Below are positions 16,650-25,794 of a stretch of 49,373 nt of DNA, in pieces (the first letter of the stretch is position 1; the number at the start of each line of letters is the position of its first letter). A program made the position numbers and the translations under genes. The notes under the pieces were generated by a model. It saw nothing but the letters and a program-made list of their open reading frames with translations, did no database searches and was not told the DNA's origin. The stretch comes from an uncultured Clostridia bacterium (GTDB taxonomy: Bacteria > Bacillota > Clostridia > Oscillospirales > Ruminococcaceae), in assembly GCA_946545645.1 (NCBI GenBank), contig CAMNNQ010000187.1, positions 1-49,373 on the forward strand, in the 5' to 3' direction.

Positions 16650-17228
16650 ATGCCTAACGAGACTAAACGTCAAAGCAGGAGAGAAGAGCTGATCCTCGCA
16701 GGGCTGGATGAGATCAACCGCTGCGGGATAGCCAATTTCTCGCTGCGCCGCGTCGCACAGAAGGCGGGAGTATCCTGCGCTGCGCCGTCAAAGCATTTCG
16801 GAGACAAGCAGGGCTTTATCGCGGCAATAGTCGAATATGTCAACAACCAGTGGCATGACGAGCAGATGCGCATCCTCTCGGTATGCGGCAGCTCGACAAG
16901 AGATAAACTGGTGGCTTTCAGCGTCGGCTATATCAAATTTCTCGTAGAAAAGCCCTATTTCCGCTCCATACTGATGCTCAAGGACGACAGCTTCGACAAC
17001 ACCTACCATGTCGGACGCGGCAGAACGACCAGCCTGACCCTGGAGCTCGTGGCGCAATACTGCGCCGAGGTCGGGATGGACGACAGGACCAGGATGCGCA
17101 AGCTCTATATCATCCGCTCTCTGATATACGGAGCCTCTCTTATGTTCGACAACGGCGAGCTTCCCTATACAGACGAAAATCTGCGGACTGTCGAAGAAAG
17201 CATAAACCGGGAATTCGATCTGCCGTGA
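16650..17228 (+). CDS. TetR/AcrR-family transcriptional regulator
   Basis: 192 aa. The N-terminal helix-turn-helix spans about 10-58 (LILAGLDEINRCGIANFSLR, VAQKAGVSCAAPSKHFGDK). The C-terminal ligand-binding part is helical and unclassified. Last gene of the operon, 15 nt after the acyl-CoA ligase, with AGAGGAAA as ribosome site. Its position suggests it senses an acyl-CoA or related ligand and represses the operon through the palindrome at 6975-6993; not shown by sequence alone. Confidence 0.88.
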   Translation: MPNETKRQSRREELILAGLDEINRCGIANFSLRRVAQKAGVSCAAPSKHFGDKQGFIAAIVEYVNNQWHDEQMRILSVCGSSTRDKLVAFSVGYIKFLVEKPYFRSILMLKDDSFDNTYHVGRGRTTSLTLELVAQYCAEVGMDDRTRMRKLYIIRSLIYGASLMFDNGELPYTDENLRTVEESINREFDLP

Positions 17229-17258
17229 TGCGGCAGGGTCGGAGAACGGAAAGATAAA

Positions 17259-17318
17259 GGCAACACCGCACGACCCGCGGCTAACGCATCTGATGCACAG
17301 GAGTCGTGCGGTGTTGCC
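17259..17318. repeat. Dispersed palindromic repeat, complete copy
   Basis: Perfect 16-bp inverted arms (17259-17274 with 17303-17318) enclose a GC-rich centre with a second hairpin, GCATC-T-GATGC (17286-17296). A truncated copy lies at 103-127. There are no coding sequence and no terminal duplication that I can see. Resembles REP/MITE-like intergenic elements. Confidence 0.6.
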
Positions 17319-17319
17319 T

Positions 17320-17359
17320 AAACGGTATATCCTCCCGGCAGGAAGATATACCGTTTTTT
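17320..17359 (+). terminator. Terminator of the fatty-acid synthesis operon
   Basis: A 12-bp perfect stem (17320-17331 with 17345-17356) runs into a T-tract directly after the palindromic repeat. Confidence 0.88.
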
Positions 17360-17407
17360 GCGCCTGTATCCTAAAATGTTCAATAAATCTGATGTAAAAT
17401 ATTCACA

Positions 17408-17421
17408 TTATGAGCTCATAA
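17408..17421. promoter_or_regulatory. 14-bp palindrome upstream of the AEC carrier gene
   Basis: TTATGAGCTCATAA is a perfect palindrome about 37 bp before the start codon. It could be an operator, but no clear promoter is visible around it. Confidence 0.3.
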
Positions 17422-17457
17422 TTATATGGTGTATCAGTGTTCAAAGGGGGGGTCGCC

Positions 17458-18378
17458 TTGGATAACGCTCTGCTCATAGTCAAGCAGATCCTTATAATGT
17501 TCATTATGCTGTCTGTCGGGATCGGCTGCGGGCTCAAAGGGCTCATCACCCGCGACGGCACAAAGCAGCTCTCAACTGTCGAGCTCATGATCGTCAACCC
17601 TCTCCTGATCTTTATGTCCTATCAGTCGGAATACTCGAAGGAGCTGCTCCACGGCCTGCTCTGGGCCTTCCTGCTGGCGGCGATCTCCTTTGCGGCGACG
17701 ATAATCGCCTCGACTCTTATCATCCCCAGATCGCGGGAGGATTTCGATCTCGAACGCTTCTCTTCCGTCTATTCAAACTGCGGCTTTATCGGCATCCCGC
17801 TGATAAACGGCATCTACGGCGACGAGGGAGTCCTCTACCTTACGGGATATATCACACTTTTCAACATCCTTGTCTGGACTCACGGCTATATGGTGATGAA
17901 AGGTCAGCGGGATCTCTCGGCGTTTTTTAAGGCGCTGAAAAATCCCTCTGTGATCGCCGTCGCAATAGGCCTTATATGCTATCTCACCGGCCTGCGGCTG
18001 CCGGAGGTCCCCGCCAAGGCTCTGGACGGGCTGGCCTCGCTGAACACTCCTCTCGCTATGCTTATTGCCGGCTCCGCTGCATCAAGGACCAGCTTTATAA
18101 AGGCTTTTAAAAACTCCGGGATATACATAGTCTCCGCTATGAAGCTGCTGGTGATGCCGATAATGTGCTTCGGGATAATGCGGCTCACCGGTGCTCCGCC
18201 TATGGTAATAACCGTTATCACCATAGCCTGCGCCTGCCCTGTGGCGACTACGGGAACGATGTTCGCTGTGCTTTTCAACAAAAAGCCGGAGCGCTGCTCC
18301 GAATTCTTCGCGGTAACGACTATCCTCTCGGGAGTAACGCTCCCGCTGGTAACGGCCTTTGCCGGAGCAATGATGTAA
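17458..18378 (+). CDS. AEC-family membrane carrier
   Basis: Predicted secondary transporter of the auxin efflux carrier family; bacterial members move organic acids such as malate or malonate, but the substrate here is unknown. About ten membrane segments in two halves; the second-half core GAPPMVITVITIACACPVAT and the NTPLAMLIAGSAAS segment fit the family. Start: GTG 17437 is in frame, but a run of AAAGGGGGGG directly precedes TTG 17458, which gives MDNALLIVKQ and 306 aa. Monocistronic with a strong terminator after it. Confidence 0.85.
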   Translation: MDNALLIVKQILIMFIMLSVGIGCGLKGLITRDGTKQLSTVELMIVNPLLIFMSYQSEYSKELLHGLLWAFLLAAISFAATIIASTLIIPRSREDFDLERFSSVYSNCGFIGIPLINGIYGDEGVLYLTGYITLFNILVWTHGYMVMKGQRDLSAFFKALKNPSVIAVAIGLICYLTGLRLPEVPAKALDGLASLNTPLAMLIAGSAASRTSFIKAFKNSGIYIVSAMKLLVMPIMCFGIMRLTGAPPMVITVITIACACPVATTGTMFAVLFNKKPERCSEFFAVTTILSGVTLPLVTAFAGAMM

Positions 18379-18402
18379 AAAAGATCTCGCCGCCTTCGGT
18401 GA

Positions 18403-18438
18403 AAAAAGGGTATTCCCCCGACGGGGAATACCCTTTTT
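18403..18438. terminator. Bidirectional terminator between converging genes
   Basis: An 11-bp perfect stem (18408-18418 with 18423-18433, loop CGAC) is flanked by A-run and T-run, so it serves the AEC gene on the plus strand and the nudix gene on the minus strand. Confidence 0.9.
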
Positions 18439-18455
18439 CGTTCTTTCTGCACAGA

Positions 18456-19031
18456 TCATTCCTTGCTCAGAAGCTCCCTGGCTTTCAGCAGCGCGAGCTG
18501 GGTCTTGGCATCCGGGTAATCCCCGCGGAACGCTCCCTCGACAGCTTCCTCAAAGGGCAGCCTGATGACGTCGATAAACTCGTCGTCGTCAAGGTCTCTG
18601 TCTCCGAAGCTCAGGTCTCTTGCAAGATACATATGGATGACCTCGGTATCGTAAGCGACAGTCGGATACAGGCAGCCGAGATAATCAAATCTCCCGGGCT
18701 CTGCACCGATCTCCTCCTTGAGCTCTCTGAGGCCGCATTCTCTGTGGTCTTCGCCGTATTCCAGCTTTCCGGCAGGGATCTCTGTCAGCACTCTCCCGAA
18801 GGGATAGCGGAACTGCCTTACCAGAAACACCTCGCCCTTTTCGTTTATCGGGACGACACAGACTCCGCCGGGATGCTTGACATATTCTCTCGTTGCCTCT
18901 CTGCCGTCCGGCAGCTCGACCTTATCCACGAACAGCTTGACAACTATCCCGTCAAACTTTTGCTCGCCGCTTATCCTTCTTTCTGCGAGATGATCCTTTC
19001 CCCCGGGCAGATTTTTCCTTTCCTGGCTCAT
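18456..19031 (-). CDS. Nudix hydrolase, ADP-ribose pyrophosphatase type
   Basis: Predicted to hydrolyse ADP-ribose or a related nucleotide diphosphate. The nudix box is complete: GKLEYGEDHRECGLRELKEE fits G-x5-E-x7-R-E-U-x-E-E-x-G. The upstream strand ELPDGREATREYVKHPGGV is typical of NudF-like enzymes. Start: a longer frame is open, but ATG 19031 follows AAGGAG by 9 nt, giving 191 aa. The first 80 nt overlap the 3' end of the YfhO-family gene in another frame, unusually long for this window. Confidence 0.92.
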   Translation of the reverse strand: MSQERKNLPGGKDHLAERRISGEQKFDGIVVKLFVDKVELPDGREATREYVKHPGGVCVVPINEKGEVFLVRQFRYPFGRVLTEIPAGKLEYGEDHRECGLRELKEEIGAEPGRFDYLGCLYPTVAYDTEVIHMYLARDLSFGDRDLDDDEFIDVIRLPFEEAVEGAFRGDYPDAKTQLALLKARELLSKE

Positions 19032-21513
19032 GCTTCTTGTCTCCTTTTTTGTTTGACTTGGAGGAGCTGTTCTTATCGACGTCCTCCGGTGTATCCTTGT
19101 CGATGACATTATCCGGCTGCAAGTCGCCCTGGCGGCGCCTTGAAACATATCCCGCAGCGATATAAACGCCCAGCAGCGCGAGACCGCTTACCGAAGCGAC
19201 CTTGCCGACAGTTGAGCCCGCAGCCTTGAATCGGAACACTATCGTGCTCTCGCCCGCCGGAACGGGAACAGCCATAAACCCGTAGCTTACCTTCTCGATA
19301 TTCGTTTTCTGGCCGTTGACCTCTGCTGTCCAGCCGGATTCGTAGGGGACAGAGAAGAACACCAGCTTCGGCTTATCCAGCTTGATCTTGCCTGTAAAGC
19401 CCTCGTGGTCGTAATCGAAGTAGTAGCAGCTCATCTGCTTTCTCTCGTCGCAGGCTCTGTTATAGAGCGCCTTTGAGACCATAACGTGCTGCTTGTCGAA
19501 GCGGGTCAGCATACCTCTGTATTTCTTTTCCTGCTCCGGTGACAGCAGAACGGAATTCAGCAGCAGGGTCGGCTTGTCATAATCGTTTACTGTCGAGATA
19601 TCCTCTTCAAGGATATAGCTGTCGTAGGCGAAGCCCATCGGGACATATCGCGGGTTCTTGTAGATATAAAACTTGTTCTGTGTCCCGACATACTCGAAAT
19701 CCGTCAGCCCGCTGATATACTCCGGAGGAGTCGGCTCTGCCTTGCCCTTGCGCTCGTCCTCGGTGAATTCCTGGAAATAATACTTCACCGAGAGCAGCCC
19801 TCTGAGGCCGTACAGCTTGGTATCCATTCGGGAAGCGACATCTCTGGTCTGGCCGATAGAGGTATAGAAATCCATGATAGATGTGGGGACGACACTGTGG
19901 AAGGTGCGCATAGAGCTGAGGCCCCAGTACATACACCAGTTATCCACGCCCTCGGAGGTGTCGATACGGTAAAATGTGTTCTGAGAGTCGGACATATCTC
20001 CGTCGAACTCGGAGAGGTCGATCTTTTCCCTGCCGTAGATCGCTCTTTCGATATAGTCGTGATTATCCGAGCCCTGGACAGCGCCGAATACGACAGAGGA
20101 CATCATGCATACCGCGCAGGCCGCTGTGGTCATTATACAGAGAGTGGTGTGCCGATGCTCCTTTACGACCTTATATACCGCAAAGAAGAGCATTACTGTC
20201 ATGATCGCTGTAACGATCGCCTGGATATAGTAGAATTCAGGATATTTCGGGACTTTTCCCCAGACGACCTGTTCGTTGACCATTTTGGGCAGCATACCTA
20301 TCCCGATGAATATGGCGGCGCCTGCTGCTGCGGGTACAAAGCCGTATCGCAGCTCGTCCTTGTCCCGGTCTACCACCTGGGCTGTCATAAGGCACATTAT
20401 CAGGATCGGCATATAGAACCAGCGGGCATAATAGCTGTCGTTAAAGAGCACAAAGGAAGCGTTGAGCACCGGGATACAGGCGAAGAGTATGCTGGCGACG
20501 ATCATTTTTCCCTGCCAGGTCTTTTTGCGTGTCCTCATAAAGGCGATGACTCCGCAGACAGAGAACATCGGCAGATACCCGGCGATAGAAGCCCATCTTG
20601 CGTTTTCCGAGCTCAGGATATTCGATCTCGCGGGCATATCCGAGAGCATGAAGAAAGCCTGGAATATTCTCGGGATACGGATATTCTCCGGGTAGATGAC
20701 CATATCCAGCCCCCAGAGGTAATGATTTATCCTTGGGTTTTCCAGGATATCCATGACCGAGGGCAGGAGTATCGCAAAGGAGATCATAAACCCGACAACA
20801 GCCTCAAAGAACAGGCATAAAAAGACCTTCGGGGTAATATCGAATTCCTTGTCTGTCAGCCTGATAAAGAAATAGAGGATAGTGAATACGACCTCGCAGA
20901 CAAAGAAGAAATAGCTTATAGTCGCGCAGATAGCGACAGCTATGGCAAAAGCGCCTTTCTTATGATCCCTGACCAGCAGCTCCATACCCAGCAGCATCAG
21001 CGGGAAGAAGGCAGTGGCATCGTGGAAATGGTTGAAGAACACGTTATATGTCTGGAAGCCGGAGAAGGCATAGAGCATACCGCCGATAAAGGCTGCGTTC
21101 TTGTTCTGGACAAAGCGCCTGATATAGGCGTAGGCTGTGATTGCAGCGACAGAAGTCTTCAGCGCCAGCATCCAGGGCATCAGATAAGGCAGGGCTTTCA
21201 GCGGGAAGACCGTAGTCAGCCAGAAGAAGGGGCTTCCCAGCAGATAGAAGGAATAGGAGCCGACGAAATTCGAGCCCAGGTCTGTTCCCCAGTCCCAACC
21301 GATAGCGCCGTCCCGGACGACCTCATTGGCGTGCTGATAGAACATCATCTGCTGAGAATTGAAATCGCCGTAATATAGGAAAATGCCCTTATTATAGATC
21401 ATTGAGGGTATAAAGCTGATCATCATCGCTGCAAAGGCGGTGACAAACAGCATCAGATACAGCTCCTTGCCTTTTTTGGAGGAGCGTTTCAGAAATCCCG
21501 GTCGTCCAAACAT
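18952..21513 (-). CDS. YfhO-family multipass membrane protein
   Basis: Large polytopic protein (853 aa) of the YfhO family, whose members are linked to glycosylation of lipoteichoic acid or other surface polymers and have a GT-C-like membrane domain. About 12-13 membrane segments fill residues 15-480; KGIFLYYGDFNSQQMMFYQH and an FSGFQTYNVFFNHFHD loop are family features. An extracytoplasmic beta-rich domain follows (VPYESGWTAEVNGQ, YGFMAVPVPAGES), then one last membrane segment and a highly basic Lys/Ser tail of about 60 residues. The tail coding region overlaps the nudix gene. Own promoter upstream. Confidence 0.88.
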   Translation of the reverse strand: MFGRPGFLKRSSKKGKELYLMLFVTAFAAMMISFIPSMIYNKGIFLYYGDFNSQQMMFYQHANEVVRDGAIGWDWGTDLGSNFVGSYSFYLLGSPFFWLTTVFPLKALPYLMPWMLALKTSVAAITAYAYIRRFVQNKNAAFIGGMLYAFSGFQTYNVFFNHFHDATAFFPLMLLGMELLVRDHKKGAFAIAVAICATISYFFFVCEVVFTILYFFIRLTDKEFDITPKVFLCLFFEAVVGFMISFAILLPSVMDILENPRINHYLWGLDMVIYPENIRIPRIFQAFFMLSDMPARSNILSSENARWASIAGYLPMFSVCGVIAFMRTRKKTWQGKMIVASILFACIPVLNASFVLFNDSYYARWFYMPILIMCLMTAQVVDRDKDELRYGFVPAAAGAAIFIGIGMLPKMVNEQVVWGKVPKYPEFYYIQAIVTAIMTVMLFFAVYKVVKEHRHTTLCIMTTAACAVCMMSSVVFGAVQGSDNHDYIERAIYGREKIDLSEFDGDMSDSQNTFYRIDTSEGVDNWCMYWGLSSMRTFHSVVPTSIMDFYTSIGQTRDVASRMDTKLYGLRGLLSVKYYFQEFTEDERKGKAEPTPPEYISGLTDFEYVGTQNKFYIYKNPRYVPMGFAYDSYILEEDISTVNDYDKPTLLLNSVLLSPEQEKKYRGMLTRFDKQHVMVSKALYNRACDERKQMSCYYFDYDHEGFTGKIKLDKPKLVFFSVPYESGWTAEVNGQKTNIEKVSYGFMAVPVPAGESTIVFRFKAAGSTVGKVASVSGLALLGVYIAAGYVSRRRQGDLQPDNVIDKDTPEDVDKNSSSKSNKKGDKKHEPGKEKSARGKGSSRRKKDKRRAKV

Positions 21514-21569
21514 TTTGATAGTCCTTTTCTGATTATTGGGTCAGGCCATCCGGCCGGCCATACAAAGCT

Positions 21570-21598
21570 ATTATATCACATCCGGGAACAAAAAACAA
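21570..21598 (-). promoter_or_regulatory. Promoter of the yfhO-nudix operon
   Basis: Minus strand TTGTTT (21593-21598), 17 bp, TATAAT (21570-21575) with TGA as extended -10. The -35 lies in the T-run of the preceding rsmG terminator. Confidence 0.7.
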
Positions 21599-21628
21599 CC
21601 CCGCCGACGCGATTTTCCGTCAGCGGGG
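21591..21628 (-). terminator. Terminator after rsmG
   Basis: An 11-bp GC-rich stem with one G-T pair (21599-21609 with 21618-21628) is followed on the minus strand by TTGTTTTTTG, 13 bp after the rsmG stop. It closes the zapA-to-rsmG transcript. Confidence 0.85.
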
Positions 21629-21641
21629 CATCTTTTCTCTT

Positions 21642-22361
21642 TCAGAGCGGCGCCTTGTCCATCTTTCCCTTGTTTCTCGGATATTTTTCCGGAGTCGGCT
21701 TTATCTTGTTTATAACGATCAGGCATCTTCCGTCGCCGTTGGGAAGCTCATAGCTCCTGACGAGCCCGATCTCTCCTCCCAGAGTCCTGACAGCGCCTCC
21801 GGCCGCTTTCAGCTCTGCCTCGCCGTCCGAGCCCTTTAGGGCGACGAACTTCCCTCCGGGCTTAACGAAGGGCAGGCAGTATTCACAGAGCGCCGAAAGG
21901 TTGGCGACAGCTCTGGCTGTGGCGATATCGTAGCGCTCTCTGTGGGCAGGCGTGCGCCCCAGCTCCTCGGCTCTGCCGTGTATGCACTCGGCTCCCAGGG
22001 AAAGCCCGTCGGAGAGAGCCCTGAGAAAGCCTATCCTTTTATTGAGGCTGTCCAGCAGGGTCAGCTTTATATCCGGGCGGAATATCCCCAGGGGGCAGGA
22101 TGGGAACCCGGCGCCTGTCCCGACATCTATGAGGCTCGCTCCATCCGGAGCCAGCCCCTCTGAGAGGAAGGGATAGACACTGTCGTAAAAATGCTTCAGC
22201 GCTATTCCCTCGGGGTCGGTTATGGCAGTAAGATTCATTTTTTCGTTCCATTCGCAGAGCAGCTCCGCATAGCGCAGCAGCGAGTCATATTGTCCGTCGG
22301 AGACTGATATGCCGCCCTTGGCGAATAGCTCCCGCAGAGAGGCTTTGTCTGTCAGCTTCAT
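21642..22361 (-). CDS. rsmG: 16S rRNA (guanine-527-N7)-methyltransferase
   Basis: SAM-dependent methylation of G527 in 16S rRNA. The SAM motif [15 protein letters not shown] with [14 protein letters not shown] is characteristic, as is [19 protein letters not shown] before it and [19 protein letters not shown] after it. 239 aa. It overlaps mnmG by 4 nt, the conserved mnmG-rsmG arrangement of Firmicutes. Confidence 0.96.
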   Translation of the reverse strand: MKLTDKASLRELFAKGGISVSDGQYDSLLRYAELLCEWNEKMNLTAITDPEGIALKHFYDSVYPFLSEGLAPDGASLIDVGTGAGFPSCPLGIFRPDIKLTLLDSLNKRIGFLRALSDGLSLGAECIHGRAEELGRTPAHRERYDIATARAVANLSALCEYCLPFVKPGGKFVALKGSDGEAELKAAGGAVRTLGGEIGLVRSYELPNGDGRCLIVINKIKPTPEKYPRNKGKMDKAPL

Positions 22362-24232
22362 GTCTTTTCCTTTCCGCCGAGGCTTGCCAGCCAGATCAGC
22401 AGGACTCCCACATCTGCGGGATTGACTCCGGATATGCGCCCTGCCTGCCCGACATTCAGCGGCTTGATCTTGTTGAGCTTTTCGGCGGCTTCCAGCCTGA
22501 GCCCCCGGAGCTTGGTATAATCCGTGTCCGGCGGGAGAGCCTTGCTTTCCAGCTTGCGCATCGCTTCGACCTGCTCCTGCTGGATCTTTATGTAGCCCTC
22601 GTACTTGACTCCCAGCTCGACCTGCTCCCTGACATCCTGAGGCAGCTCCGGCCTCTGAGGGTCAAAGGGAGCAAGCCCCTCGTATGTCACCTGCGGGCGG
22701 CGGAGGAGCTGCGCCAGCTTTATGCCTGTGGTCAGCGGCTCTGTCCCGACAGATGCGAGATAGCAGTTTATGGCTTCTCCCGGGCCAAGGTTGACCGCTT
22801 TGACCCTTTCGGTCTCTTTCTCGATCTGCTCCCGCTTCCGGCAGAGCCTTTCATATCTCTCCTTGGAGATGAGCCCTACTCTGTGCCCCTCCGGTGTCAG
22901 GCGGAGGTCGGCATTATCCTGCCTGAGCAGCAGGCGGTACTCGCTGCGGGAGGTCATCATCCTGTATGGATCGGAGCAGCCCTTGGTAACGAGGTCATCG
23001 ATGAGTGTCCCGATATAGGAGGAGGCGCGGTCCAGCACCATAGGCTTTTCGCCTTTGATCTTCAGCGCAGCATTGACTCCCGCCACGAGCCCCTGGGCGG
23101 CGGCTTCCTCATAGCCGGAGGTGCCGTTGAACTGCCCTGCGCCGTAGAGCCCGGATATACTTTTGAATTCCAGAGTCGCCAGCAGCTCTGTCGGGTCGCA
23201 GCAATCGTATTCGATAGCATAGGCGTTGCGCATGATCTCGACATTTTCAAGGCCCTTGATAGTTCTCAGGAATTTGAGCTGCACCCATTCCGGCAGCGAC
23301 GAGGACATTCCCTGCAAATAATATTCATCCGTATCGAGGCCCATAGGCTCGATAAAGAGCTGATGCCTCGGCTTGTCGGAGAAGCGCTTGATCTTATCCT
23401 CGATGGAGGGGCAGTACCGGGGGCCGACTCCCTCGATCTGCCCGGAATACATAGGCGAGAGGTGTATATTATCCAGTATTACCTTATGGGTCTCGGCGTT
23501 GGTGTAGGCGACATAGCAACTGACCTTGTTTTCCAGAGGGCTGTGGTTCTCGAAGGAGAAGGGAGTGATCTGCTCATCGCCGTCCTGCCTTTCAAGAGCC
23601 TCGAAATCGATGGAGCGGCGGTGTACTCTGGCAGGAGTCCCCGTCTTGAAGCGCCGGAGGGTGACTCCCAGCTCTCTCAGGGAATCCGAGAGGAATTTCG
23701 CCGGAAGGACAGAATCGGGGCCGCTCTCATAGCTGGTTGAGCCGACGTGTATGCGGCCGTTAAGATATGTCCCGCTGGCGATGATGACAGCTCCGGCGCC
23801 GTATTCTGTCCCCAGGCGGGTGCGGACACCCGTTACCTTGCCGTTCTCCGCAAGGACAGCGCAGATCTCATCCTGCTTGACTCTGAGCCCCGGGCATTTT
23901 TCCAGCGCCTGCTTCATATAGATATGATATTTTACTCTGTCGGCCTGGACTCTGAGGCTGTGTACTGCGGGGCCTTTGCCGCGGTTGAGGATACGGCTCT
24001 GGATAAAGGTCGCATCGGCGGCCTTGCCCATCTCGCCTCCGAGGGCGTCGATCTCCCGGACGAGATGCCCCTTGCCTGTGCCGCCGATAGAGGGGTTGCA
24101 GGGCATATTGGCTATCCCGTCGAGGGTTATGGTAAAAATTGCTGTTCTCATACCGAGGCGGGCCGCCGCAAGAGCTGCCTCGCAGCCTGCGTGTCCCGCC
24201 CCGACGACTATCACGTCATAATTTTCGGTCAT
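22358..24232 (-). CDS. mnmG: tRNA uridine-34 carboxymethylaminomethyl modification enzyme MnmG
   Basis: FAD protein that with MnmE modifies wobble uridines. The FAD loop [19 protein letters not shown] opens the chain; [25 protein letters not shown]-like [17 protein letters not shown] and the late [16 protein letters not shown] are present. 624 aa, normal. mnmE is not in the window. It lies downstream of the chemosensory genes with a 49-nt gap and no visible terminator, so it is probably cotranscribed with them. Confidence 0.97.
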   Translation of the reverse strand: MTENYDVIVVGAGHAGCEAALAAARLGMRTAIFTITLDGIANMPCNPSIGGTGKGHLVREIDALGGEMGKAADATFIQSRILNRGKGPAVHSLRVQADRVKYHIYMKQALEKCPGLRVKQDEICAVLAENGKVTGVRTRLGTEYGAGAVIIASGTYLNGRIHVGSTSYESGPDSVLPAKFLSDSLRELGVTLRRFKTGTPARVHRRSIDFEALERQDGDEQITPFSFENHSPLENKVSCYVAYTNAETHKVILDNIHLSPMYSGQIEGVGPRYCPSIEDKIKRFSDKPRHQLFIEPMGLDTDEYYLQGMSSSLPEWVQLKFLRTIKGLENVEIMRNAYAIEYDCCDPTELLATLEFKSISGLYGAGQFNGTSGYEEAAAQGLVAGVNAALKIKGEKPMVLDRASSYIGTLIDDLVTKGCSDPYRMMTSRSEYRLLLRQDNADLRLTPEGHRVGLISKERYERLCRKREQIEKETERVKAVNLGPGEAINCYLASVGTEPLTTGIKLAQLLRRPQVTYEGLAPFDPQRPELPQDVREQVELGVKYEGYIKIQQEQVEAMRKLESKALPPDTDYTKLRGLRLEAAEKLNKIKPLNVGQAGRISGVNPADVGVLLIWLASLGGKEKT

Positions 24233-24281
24233 AAGGATCCTTTCTTTTCACATAGATAGATTTTGCAGCGGTCTGCTGCCT

Positions 24282-24758
24282 TTATTCCGCGGCTGCGCCC
24301 CGGACTGTCTCGACGTCGCAGTCATTGACCATCATCCCTGTGTCGATGATATAGCAGACATCACCGTTCTCCGCGAATACACCTGTCAGATAGCGTGTAT
24401 TTGCCTCATAGTTCACCGCCTCGACAGGCTGCAGCTTCTCCGGGTCGAGCTCTGTCATTTCAGAGACAGTATCGGTCAGTATCCCGATGAGCCCCAGCTT
24501 GTTGCGGACTGTGAATTTAGTCTCGCAGATTATGATACAGCTCCGGTTGGTATATTCTGTGCTTTCAAAGCCCAGCCTTGCTCTGGCGTCAATGACAGGA
24601 ACCGTCGTATCGTTCCAGAGGCAGCTCCCCGCAAAATAATCCGGGAACTCCGGGATTTTCTGCAGCTTGTCGGCAACCAGCACAGTACGTATATCGTGGA
24701 AGGGTATCGCAAATTTTCTCCCGGCCGAGAAGAAGGTCAGGTATTTTATCATTTCCAT
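24282..24758 (-). CDS. cheW: CheW-like coupling protein (second copy)
   Basis: Adaptor linking receptors to CheA. The SH3-like CheW fold is recognisable from YLTFFSAGRKFAIPFHDIRT, the FAGSCLWNDTTVPVIDARARLG turn and the late EANTRYLTGVFAENGDVCYI segment. 158 aa. It is the more divergent of two CheW proteins (the other is at 26666-27094). The gap to cheB is 13 nt, with GAGGTGAAAG as ribosome site. Confidence 0.85.
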   Translation of the reverse strand: MEMIKYLTFFSAGRKFAIPFHDIRTVLVADKLQKIPEFPDYFAGSCLWNDTTVPVIDARARLGFESTEYTNRSCIIICETKFTVRNKLGLIGILTDTVSEMTELDPEKLQPVEAVNYEANTRYLTGVFAENGDVCYIIDTGMMVNDCDVETVRGAAAE

Positions 24759-24771
24759 ATACTTTCACCTC

Positions 24772-25794
24772 TCACCTGTTAAGATGAGTCTTTATTACCG
24801 AGCCTATCCTTTCAAGGCTGCACTGTTTTACTATCGCTCCCAGTTCAAAGGCAGCCTTCGGCATACCGTAGACCGCCGAGCTGTTCTCGTCCTGGCCTAT
24901 CGTATAGGCTCCGGCGTGCCGCATCTGCGACATTCCTCTGGCGCCGTCCTTGCCCATGCCGGTAAGGATAACGCCGATAGCCTCGTCTCCTGCGCAGTAT
25001 GCCACCGATTCAAAAAAGACATCGACACTCGGGCAGTGCCCGGAGACTTTCGGCCCGCCCTCGCAGGTCACAAAATAGCCTTTTGCATCCTTGAAGAGAC
25101 GCAGATGCTTGTCTCCCTGGGCGATGACTACCATCCCTTTTTTGAGATATAGCCCCTGGGTCGCCTCGACGATATTCAGCTCCGGGAAGGCCTTATCCAT
25201 ACGTTTTGCATAGAGCGAGGTATAGCCCTCCGGCATATGCAGCACTACCGCGACAGGCGGGCAGGTGCGGTCCAGCTCCTGGAGGATCGTCGGCAGGGCT
25301 TCTGTGCTGCCGGCGGAGCCGCCGATAGCGATGATCTTTCTTGTGTTGTCCTTCTCCGGGACAGCCCCGCCGGCTGTGCGGACATTATAGAACTTACATC
25401 CGCTTTTTATCCGCTTGATATTTGCGGAAGCCCGCAGGGATCTTTGCAGCTTTGTTTTGAACTCGGAGTAGTTCCCCTCCTCCGGCTTGGGGATAAAATC
25501 CGCGGCGCCGGCCTGCATAGCCTGCAATATCAGATCCTTTCTGGAGGAACAAATTATAACGGGAACAGTATACTGCGGGATGAGCTGTCTCAGGAAGGCG
25601 ATCCCGTTGAGCTTGGGCATCTCGATATCCAGGATCAGCAGATTCGGCCGCAGCTTTTCGATCTCGTCCCTGGCCTCGAAAGCGTTTGAAGCGCAGGCGC
25701 AGCAGACAAAGCCCTCTGTGGAATCGACGACACTTTTCAGGAACTGTGCAAAAAGCATCGAATCGTCTGCGATAAGCACTCTCAGTTCATTCAT
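24772..25794 (-). CDS. cheB: Chemoreceptor protein-glutamate methylesterase
   Basis: Removes methyl groups from receptors and is activated by CheA phosphorylation. The N-terminal receiver domain has the acid pair D10-D11 and phosphoacceptor D56 (ILDIEMPKLNG). The C-terminal esterase shows the catalytic Ser in IAIGGSAGSTEA, His in VVLHMPEGYT and Asp in LTGMGKDGARGM. Start: ATGs at 25803 and 25800 lie directly on the GAAGGGAG ribosome site, so ATG 25794 is preferred (340 aa). It overlaps cheR by 8 nt. Confidence 0.94.
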   Translation of the reverse strand: MNELRVLIADDSMLFAQFLKSVVDSTEGFVCCACASNAFEARDEIEKLRPNLLILDIEMPKLNGIAFLRQLIPQYTVPVIICSSRKDLILQAMQAGAADFIPKPEEGNYSEFKTKLQRSLRASANIKRIKSGCKFYNVRTAGGAVPEKDNTRKIIAIGGSAGSTEALPTILQELDRTCPPVAVVLHMPEGYTSLYAKRMDKAFPELNIVEATQGLYLKKGMVVIAQGDKHLRLFKDAKGYFVTCEGGPKVSGHCPSVDVFFESVAYCAGDEAIGVILTGMGKDGARGMSQMRHAGAYTIGQDENSSAVYGMPKAAFELGAIVKQCSLERIGSVIKTHLNR

